From contig JAFTCE010000053.1 of assembly GCA_017454855.1 (NCBI GenBank), positions 1 through 45,036 of the forward strand: 45,036 bases of DNA, written 5' to 3'. Positions 1 through 7,100 of the stretch are shown here, piece after piece; within the stretch, counting starts at the first letter, position 1, and each line of letters begins with the position of its first letter. This DNA is from Desulfovibrio sp. Its GTDB lineage: Bacteria; Desulfobacterota; Desulfovibrionia; Desulfovibrionales; Desulfovibrionaceae. Under the pieces are notes generated by a model that saw nothing but the letters and a program-made list of their open reading frames with translations, did not search any database and was not told the origin of the DNA. The position numbers and the translations under genes are program-made.

Positions 1-194
1 CCCCTTGCAGCAGCAAAATAGCCGCGCACGGGGGGCTTTTTTTTGAATAAGCTGTATTCGGATATTTGATGTTGTCCCACGCTGTAGCTTTTGAGCAGGC
101 CCAAGGATGTTCCTATGCCGGAATTGCAACAGAATATGATTACTGGCAACCATAGCGCTGAGGGCTTCAGATAAGATTGAGCCAGAATTTTTGC

Positions 195-288
195 TTAGAG
201 CGTTTTGATTTTTATTTTTGCAATAAAAATTCTAGAGGCTGCTGTACGTCCTGCGGCTATGTGCAGAGTTAACGTCAAAATGCTCTAA
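195..288. repeat. MITE-like element with ~14-bp terminal inverted repeats
   Basis: The ends TTAGAGCGTTTTGA (195-208) and TCAAAATGCTCTAA (275-288) are inverted copies with a single mismatch, enclosing about 66 nt. Nested inside is a perfect 9-bp inverted repeat, ATTTTTATT (208-216) and AATAAAAAT (222-230), with a 5-nt loop. No coding capacity is visible. The size and terminal repeats fit a miniature inverted-repeat element, but only one copy lies in this window, so dispersal cannot be shown. A structured 5' regulatory region is the alternative. Confidence 0.45.
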
Positions 289-337
289 ATGTCTTTCCTG
301 GCTGATATGACTAACTTGCGCGTTTGAAAACCTGTGC

Positions 338-366
338 TTGCGTACTTTTTTCAGGTTATGTATACT
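338..366 (+). promoter_or_regulatory. sigma-70 type promoter upstream of the 81-aa orphan gene
   Basis: TTGCGT (338-343) is followed after 17 nt by TATACT (361-366), which is close to the -35/-10 consensus with ideal spacing; a TG immediately precedes the -10. It lies about 60 nt before the start codon at 427. Confidence 0.6.
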
Positions 367-426
367 TTCAACAGAAGTTTGCGCCGGATTCAGGAATCAT
401 TTTAGCATGTGCAGAGGAGGGAGCAT

Positions 427-672
427 ATGTCGACATCTAGTAATGCAGGACTGATCAGCCCCACGGTCACTGGCACGGACATGGTAATGCTCAACCTGAA
501 CAACAAGCTCGATCGCGGCGTGACCTTGAATAGTGCTGAAAGGCTCATACCCATAACCGTTGGCGCGCATGATGCTAATTACGCCTTCGGCCCGGATATG
601 GCCCATTTTACTGTGTCCACGCCGGAACTTCCAGAAATTGCCAAGGGCGCACTGGCCAACTACAGCGGCTGA
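427..672 (+). CDS. hypothetical 81-aa protein
   Basis: Function is not recognised. The start at 427 is chosen because a strong GGAGGG Shine-Dalgarno lies five to six bases upstream and a good sigma-70 promoter precedes it. The product is small and polar, with neither a signal peptide nor a membrane segment. It is rich in Ser/Thr/Asn, with a hydrophobic-polar N-terminal third (GTDMVMLNLNN) and a moderately acidic C-terminal half. It ends 17 nt from the stop of the convergent fliS-like gene. The promoter and ribosome site make translation likely. Proximity to fliS might suggest a flagellar link, but that is inference only. Confidence 0.5.
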   Translation: MSTSSNAGLISPTVTGTDMVMLNLNNKLDRGVTLNSAERLIPITVGAHDANYAFGPDMAHFTVSTPELPEIAKGALANYSG

Positions 673-689
673 TCACCATTCAGGAACAG

Positions 690-1100
690 TCACAAGGAGG
701 AAGCGCTGGCAAAGGACAATACCCTTGCCCGCCTTCCATCCTTGGGGTGTGAAGGAATTGCCTTAGCGACGGCCTGGCGTAGCTTGCTCACGGTGTCTCG
801 TGCGCTGGTGAGCGGGACAATATCCATATTTGCGCTTGCCTTCACGAGTTTTGCCGTACACATGAGATAAATGCTGTCGAGATTGCGGGCAAGACTATCC
901 CTGCGATCATTGAGCGAACAGGTTAGCTCTTGAAGGATGGTTATGGCACGTGAAATGTAGCGCGCCTTACCTGCGTAATCAGAAGCATAAATACAACTTC
1001 CGGCGTTCTCCATGGCAGAGATCGCTTCATCATACATACGCAGCAAAAGCCAACCGGGTTCTTCGGGAGAACCTGAATGGAATGGAGATATGTAAGCCAT
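690..1100 (-). CDS. fliS: FliS-like flagellar export chaperone
   Basis: The 136-aa product has FliS size and pattern: a 'SPEE' element near the N-terminus, a 'LRMYDEAI' helix, an alanine-rich amphipathic helix with 'ARYISRAITILQEL', then 'SLARNLDSIYLMCTAKLVKA' and a C-terminal helix. FliS binds newly made flagellin in the cytoplasm, prevents premature polymerisation and delivers it to the export gate. The start at 1100 is preceded by AAGGCGG; an upstream in-frame ATG at 1139 would add 13 residues. The gene stands alone here, without fliD or flagellin, and faces a small orphan gene. The last ~20 residues are basic and atypical. Family assignment is by helix pattern, so a divergent FliS-like chaperone is possible. 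Confidence 0.72.
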   Translation of the reverse strand: MAYISPFHSGSPEEPGWLLLRMYDEAISAMENAGSCIYASDYAGKARYISRAITILQELTCSLNDRRDSLARNLDSIYLMCTAKLVKASANMDIVPLTSARDTVSKLRQAVAKAIPSHPKDGRRARVLSFASASSL

Positions 1101-1320
1101 GACTACCGCCTTGTTCGTGAGGTTTCCCCTCCCCACCACAAGACAGCTTTTTCATAGCTGAAATTTGAGAAAAAGGGAAGTCTTTTGGACGGAAAAATTT
1201 GGCTGACAAAGGTTCCCTCACGAAAAAATCCCGTCTGCTGCACTGGAAATCGTGGGCGAACTGTGACAGTATGCCTGGACTGCCTTGGCTGAGGGCAGCA
1301 TATCAAGACAAGGAGATAGC

Positions 1321-1650
1321 ATGGTTACACTCACGCCTGATGCAGAGAAGGAGCTGGCTGCCTATTTTGCAGCCAATCCTGAAATGGAAAAATCCGTTCG
1401 TTTGTACCTTATGCCTGGCGGCTGCAGTGGAGCAGCAGTAGGTATGGCGCTAGACAAGGCCAATGAGCAGGATGATACCGAAGAAGTCTCTGGCATAACG
1501 TTCTGCACTGCCAGGACGTTTCATGAAGAAGTGGGCGATTTCAACGTCGATTGCACCTATATGGGCTTCAAGGTCGCCACTGAGCGTCCACTGCCCGATC
1601 TCGGCGGCGGGTGCAGTACCTGCGGCGGCGGTTGCGCTGGTTGCCATTAG
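1321..1650 (+). CDS. HesB/IscA-like iron-sulfur protein with Cys/Gly-rich tail
   Basis: A 109-residue protein starting 'MVTLTPDAEKEL', which is the A-type carrier opening, followed by 'RLYLMPGGCSGAAVGMALD' with one conserved Cys. The usual C-terminal CGC motif is replaced by a tail (CSTCGGGCAGC) with four cysteines. IscA/HesB proteins bind and transfer Fe-S clusters during cofactor assembly in the cytoplasm; Desulfovibrio-type members commonly carry this modified tail. The start is set by AAGGAGATAGC before the ATG at 1321. It stands as a single gene. Its stop is 95 nt from the convergent pbpC stop, with a hairpin between them. Confidence 0.8.
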   Translation: MVTLTPDAEKELAAYFAANPEMEKSVRLYLMPGGCSGAAVGMALDKANEQDDTEEVSGITFCTARTFHEEVGDFNVDCTYMGFKVATERPLPDLGGGCSTCGGGCAGCH

Positions 1651-1687
1651 CAGGGATTGTGCGTTACGATACCAACCTGTTCTTGTG

Positions 1688-1715
1688 CGAGCGCTCTGGT
1701 TCCCCGGGGCGCTCG
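1688..1715 (+). terminator. intergenic hairpin between convergent hesB-like gene and pbpC
   Basis: CGAGCGC (1688-1694) and GCGCTCG (1709-1715) form a perfect 7-bp stem with a 14-nt loop. It is followed by TTGTGTTTCTGTGT, moderately T-rich, on the plus strand. It lies 38 nt after the HesB-like stop, so it probably terminates that transcript and may also serve pbpC from the other side. Confidence 0.5.
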
Positions 1716-1745
1716 TTGTGTTTCTGTGTGCTGCACTCGGGTCTC

Positions 1746-4133
1746 TTATGTGGCGTTGCGGATGCGCAATGTTCGTAGTGCGGTGCGTCCGGCGTCGTCC
1801 ACGACGCGCACCACAGCATCGCCCAAAGGCGCATGCCACAGCAGTGCTTCGCCTGGTGCGCAACTGCCAAGATAACGTCCGTTGACAAACCAATGCAGTT
1901 TTTGCACATCGGCTTCGGCATGGGCCAAAAGGACGATCTGTGTGCTGCCGCTTCCAGATGTTGGCTTACGGTAGACGAGTCCTTCCCGTGGCTGAACAAT
2001 GATAGGTGGTTTCCCCGTTGCCTTAAGCTGCCGCAGGCATTGCTGTTCAAAGGGCGGTGGCGGCGGTTTGGGTATGCCTGCTCTGGCAAACATGGCAGCC
2101 AGATCACTGGGCCAGAATTCCCAAATACGTGTTTCGGTGCGGCCTTCTTCTGGGGTACACGCGCGCAGTCCCGTGTTTTTGTCGACCAGTATGGGACGGA
2201 AGATGCCCGAAGGAGCTAGAGGTGATACCCCAGGAATGAACCATGTTTCTATGGTTTCAGGGCAGAGATCGGTATCAAGATCCCCTGTGGCCGAACACAC
2301 GGAAACGCGTTCCACGTTGAGCCCAGGCGCGGGCGCGGCAAAGGGGTCATGCATGGCTTCATGGGCTGCCTGGTCTCGGGCCATATCCAGAAGGAGTGGG
2401 GCTGCCGTGAGTCCGCCAACCAACAGGGGGTTGGCCGCATTGTTGAAATGCCCCACCCATACGGCCAGGATGTATGAACCGAACTGACCGAGCGCCCAGG
2501 CGTCCCGATAGCCGTTGGAGGTGCCCGTTTTGAGTCGTACCGGTACGAAAACACCATTTTGCGTGCGCAGCAGACGGTCTGGGTCAGGCGCTTGCAGCAT
2601 GGTAAGGGTAATGAAGGCCGTTTCAGGGCTGAGCAAGGGCATGGGATCTGTCGGCGCTTCGTCCTTACGCAAGCGCAGAGGACGCCAGACGCCTTTGTTG
2701 GCAAGCATGGCATACAGGCCGACCAGCTCGCGCATGCTGACCTCGGCGCCGCCCAGTACCAGGGACAGACCGTAATGTTCTTCTGGCGCGGCGAAGTGTA
2801 CATGCGCCCGACGCAAGAACGCATACAGATTGGGATGCCGCAACCGGGCCGCCAGCGCAATGGCTGGCACATTGCGGCTGGCCCGCAATGCCTCGGCTGC
2901 TGACAGGGGGCCGCGGAAAGCTCCATCGAAATTTTCAGGTTCATAGCCCGCAAAGGCGCGTGGCGTGTCGGCCAGCAGGCTGTGTGGATGAATGAGTCCT
3001 TGCTCCAGCGCAAGAGCGTAAATCATGGGCTTGAGCGTGGATCCCGGCGAACGCCGTGTTCGTGTGCCGTCGATTTGTCCTTCGATGGTCTGGTTGAAGA
3101 AATCAGCCGAACCCACAAGCGCACGAATTTCCATGCTCGGCCAGTGCAAGAGCAGGGCGGCGCCGTTGTTCAGCCCGTAAGCGCCATGACGTGCGGCAAA
3201 ACGCGCAACATGTCGCTCCAGTCGATGCTGGGCAGCAGGGTCTATGGTGGTGGATATACGGTCGTCTGTGGTCGACTGGGCCAGGATTTCTGCGCAGACA
3301 TGGGGCGCGGCAAAGGGCATGTCCTGGGGCGCGTAAATGCGCAATGGGGCGCTTTCCTCCTGGTCATGCCAGGCGGCATGAAGGCGTCGTACTGCCTGAA
3401 GAAAACTCGTATTCTGCACAGACGGTCTGCGGCGCGTGGGATTTTGCGGCACCAGCATGAGCGCAGCGCTTTCCGCAGGTGTCAATTGCGCCGGAGATTT
3501 GTGAAAATAGCAGACGGCGGCTGCCGCCAGCCCTTCCACGTTGCCGCCATAGGGGGCGAGGTTGAAATATGCTTCCAGAATGTCTGTCTTGCTATAATGG
3601 CATTCCAGTTGCAAAGCCAGCAGGAGTTGCCACAATTTGTCCTTGAGCTTGCCTGTTTCCAGGCCGTGGGCCAGGCGCACCACCTGCATGGTGATGGTGG
3701 AGCCGCCCATGCGTCGCCCTCCTGTGGCCATGCCCCAGGCAGAACGCAGCAAGGAAAGCGGGTTAATGCCGGGATGATGCCAGAAAAATCTGTCTTCATA
3801 GCGCAGTACGGCATCAATGGCTTCGGGGGGGATATCCGCGAGATGCGTGCGGATACGGTATTTGTGATCCGAGGATAGGCTGACTCGCAATATGTCCCCG
3901 CGTCTGTCCAGCAAGACACGGGAAAAATCCCGACCGTTCAGAGGATGCGGACAGGGGGCAAAGATGAGCCAGGTTGTCAGGGCAGAAGTCGGCAGGAAGA
4001 GCAGGCAGGCCAATATGCAAAGAAAGCCATGCTTGTGCCCTGGCCTTTCTGGACGGACTGGGCGTGTTCCGGTTGGCAGGCCGGACGGATCCCGTTGTCT
4101 TGCGCGGGAACCGTCCGGCTTGGTGATGCGCAT
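1746..4133 (-). CDS. pbpC: penicillin-binding protein 1C (bifunctional glycosyltransferase/transpeptidase-like)
   Basis: This 795-aa, inner-membrane-anchored, periplasm-facing enzyme builds or modifies peptidoglycan. After a basic N-terminal tail and one membrane segment (LACLLFLPTSALTTWLIF) comes the GT51 transglycosylase domain with 'RYEDRFFWHHPGI' and 'GGSTITMQVVRL'. Next is the transpeptidase domain with SxxK in 'SPGSTLKP', an 'SRN' motif and the KTG box 'LKTGTSNGYRD'. A C-terminal BiPBP_C-type domain completes the PBP1C architecture; E. coli PbpC is about 770 aa. The start at 4133 is taken because the upstream alpha-2-macroglobulin gene stops at 4135, one base before, so translational coupling is likely. 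No strong Shine-Dalgarno is seen, so the exact start is less certain than the assignment. Confidence 0.93.
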   Translation of the reverse strand: MRITKPDGSRARQRDPSGLPTGTRPVRPERPGHKHGFLCILACLLFLPTSALTTWLIFAPCPHPLNGRDFSRVLLDRRGDILRVSLSSDHKYRIRTHLADIPPEAIDAVLRYEDRFFWHHPGINPLSLLRSAWGMATGGRRMGGSTITMQVVRLAHGLETGKLKDKLWQLLLALQLECHYSKTDILEAYFNLAPYGGNVEGLAAAAVCYFHKSPAQLTPAESAALMLVPQNPTRRRPSVQNTSFLQAVRRLHAAWHDQEESAPLRIYAPQDMPFAAPHVCAEILAQSTTDDRISTTIDPAAQHRLERHVARFAARHGAYGLNNGAALLLHWPSMEIRALVGSADFFNQTIEGQIDGTRTRRSPGSTLKPMIYALALEQGLIHPHSLLADTPRAFAGYEPENFDGAFRGPLSAAEALRASRNVPAIALAARLRHPNLYAFLRRAHVHFAAPEEHYGLSLVLGGAEVSMRELVGLYAMLANKGVWRPLRLRKDEAPTDPMPLLSPETAFITLTMLQAPDPDRLLRTQNGVFVPVRLKTGTSNGYRDAWALGQFGSYILAVWVGHFNNAANPLLVGGLTAAPLLLDMARDQAAHEAMHDPFAAPAPGLNVERVSVCSATGDLDTDLCPETIETWFIPGVSPLAPSGIFRPILVDKNTGLRACTPEEGRTETRIWEFWPSDLAAMFARAGIPKPPPPPFEQQCLRQLKATGKPPIIVQPREGLVYRKPTSGSGSTQIVLLAHAEADVQKLHWFVNGRYLGSCAPGEALLWHAPLGDAVVRVVDDAGRTALRTLRIRNAT

Positions 4134-4134
4134 G

Positions 4135-7100
4135 TCATTCAACGCTGATGAATCCGCCGCCCGTGTGGGCATTGGTGGCTGGGTCGTACATGGCCGAACC
4201 GCTGGCCGAGGGCAGGACAAAGCGTCCCCTGGTGGTGGCACGAACCTTGTGTGTGAATACTTGGCGTTCGCCGTTCAGATCAGTGAAGAAGATGGCACGA
4301 TCCTCGCGTCGTTCAAAGCGCACAAGCCCTTCTTGGTTTTCTCCTTCCTTTTCCAGAAGTGGCTCAAAACCGCCAGGCAGCAAATCCACAAGAACCACGT
4401 TGTTGATGCCCTTTACAGGCTGCACAGTCAATTCTACCGTCAGGACGTCTCCCAGTTTGGCGCTGGTGACGGTTTCACCCTTGGCATTGCAGTAACGGCG
4501 GTGTAGCTCAAGATTGTTGCCGCCGTCTGCGGTCGGAGCCGTACGGTCAAAGCCTTCTGTGGTGACAAGCATGTGTAGTTCCTGGGCTGTTTCCGCTTTG
4601 TACTGTAAGCAGCCAGGTGCGTTGAGTACAAGCGCGGCACCCTGCACGCTGCCCTTGCCAGCGCCGGCCGTAAAGCCCTGGTCATAGCGTGAGCAGATCA
4701 AGGTGGCATTTTCCAGACCGGCGGCGGCATTTTCCTGCAAAACTAGCAGTGTGCGGGCCGCAAGAGCCATGTCCACCGTGGTGGCCTGGGTGCTGAAGGC
4801 ACTGTCCAACAATGCCGGAAGGGGGATGTCCTGCTGTTTTTCGGGGAAATGCTCCAGCACCATCAGCGCGTAGAGCGCTCTGGCTGCGGCGGTAGAGAGG
4901 AAAACATCGTCGTTGGCATTGACGTTCTTGGGCATGGTTTTGCTTGCCTGTCGGCGTAGGCGCAGCATATGCCGACTGTCGGCCAGGAAGGCGGCGGCCA
5001 CGTCTGTTTCCCATCCGCGGGTATTATTTCTGAACCATTGTTCCAGGCGTTCCAGCTCCTGCGTCATAATGCGCCCATCACGTTGCAGAACCCAGGCGCC
5101 GTACAACTTGATGCGTGCGTCGTTGATGTTTGTTGGCTGGCGTCCGACAATGCGTTCCAGTGTATTCAGCACGGAGACGGCAAGACCGCCGGGCGTGGCT
5201 GTCCTGCTTTCGTGCAGAGTCATCAGGAAGTCCCCGGCGTAGGCTGTGACGAAATCGTTGGCTTCGCCGCCAGGCCATAAGCTGACGCCGTCATAGCCGG
5301 AATTGTCGGCAATAGCTGTAAGAGCAGCATTGATGGCTTCGTTGCCGCGCTTGCGCAGGACTTCTGGAGACGTGTCCGGGCTGCGGAGCGCTTCCTTGCT
5401 GGTTTCGGGCATGCCGAGCAGCTTCGCATAGGGCAGGGCGCGGCTGATACGCTGTTCCGTGCAGCCATAGGGATAGGCATTGAGGCGTGCCAGCAGGGAA
5501 CGCAGCGCCAGCACGGGCATGCCAGCAATGCTGGCTTGTCCCACGGCCTCAAAGGGATAGACATGGCGTGCCACGTCGACCACGGCAGACCCGCGCAGCA
5601 CACTGACTTTTTCCGTGCGCAATCGAGGAACGGGCGGACGTACCGAGACCGTTTGTGTGCGCACGGACGGACGGGAACCCTTAGCGTTTTCCAGTGTGGC
5701 AGTAATGCGCACGCTGGCTTCGCCTAGTGTGTCCTCAGCTTTCATACGGAAGCGCAGGCTTGCCTCGCCGTTTTCATCCACTGTCAGCGTTGTTGTGCCA
5801 GGCTGCTTGACAAAGGACAGGCCGCCGTTGCGTTCCAGGTTCAGGCGCACACGTGCGCCCTTGCCGCTGCCTTCCACCGTATTGGCCACGACCACGGCTG
5901 CGTCAAACGTATCGCCTGGGGCCACGGCCAGTGGCAGTAGGGGCTTGAGGATGAGTGTGCCGCGCACTTCGGTAAAGGCTTCTGCCCGGCCAGCGCGGGC
6001 GTTTGGCGGCGTGGCTGACGCTACTGCCATGAGGCGGATTTTGCCGCTTGCGTATTCGGGAATGGTCAGACGCAGTTCTGTGCCGTTTTTATCCACGGGT
6101 ACAATCTGATGCCAGAAGGCGAAAGGCGGTTCACCACGGCGCTTGAAGGGGTTGAGGAAGCGTCCGCCCGGGCCGGCCATGCCGCCGCCGAAGCCAGGGA
6201 TGCGGCCCTGTAGGCGGGCGTGATCCGGCATGAGCAGGTCAAAGGCCGTGCGCGTATACACGTCCAGCGCTCGATCGAGCAAAAGATCGCGTAGGGGATC
6301 GGGCGTGACAAAGCCGGTCAGCTGCAGAACGCCCTCATCCACGGCAAAGACTAAAGCTCTGCCCGGGACATCGGCTGTCAGGCGCGCCGTGAGAATCCCA
6401 CCCGGCTGGATGCGGTTGGGCACATGGAAGGCCAGCTTCATGTCGCGCTGTTCAAGCCCGGCGGTAAAGGGGGCAACAGCCGTAGCATGGGGGGCCATGT
6501 AGATTTCGTCGGAATCCATTGCCCGGGCATAGGAGACATTGATGTAGCCCCGCCCCTGAAAGTCTGCGGGCAGGCGAATTTCCTGCACGCTTTCACCCGG
6601 CTGCGCCGTGAACCATGCCTGGGTCAGCACGGTTTCTCGTTCCACAGTGATCAGCCCTGTGCCCGCAAATGGCGTGGAAAGACGCAGTTTGACAAGCTCG
6701 CCCGGAGCGTAGTTTGTCTTGTCGAGCTTGAGGCGAAGGTCACCCTTGGCCAGGGAACCCGTGGAAAGCCCGTCGGGATGGGCCAGCTTTGCCCCTGCCA
6801 CTGTGTAGGGAATCATGGCCAGCACCAGGCCGTTGTCGCGTCGGAGGGTCAGAAGGAAATCGCCAGCTTCGCCAGTGGCAAGGGGCAGAGAAAGTCCTTG
6901 CCTATCCAGTTGGACTGTGCTGCGCGAAAGCTCCGTGTCCACGGGGGTGGCTTCGTAGCGGTAGGCGCCCCTGGCGTCTGTCACCAGGCTGTTGACGTAA
7001 CGCCGTGCAGAAAATACGGCTTCCACCCCGGTCAGAGGTATGGGCGCTAGGTCATTGTTCAGCGCCAGGAGGCGCAGGGACGCCTTGGCATTCTGGGGTA

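Noticed and set aside
1-45. Possible terminator at the left edge (GC stretch then T8)
   Set aside because: The left arm is cut or far away, so the stem cannot be verified within the window.
2982-3878. 298-aa open frame on the plus strand opposite pbpC
   Set aside because: It is antisense to well-defined PBP1C domains, has no family pattern, and is a typical by-product of GC-rich coding DNA.
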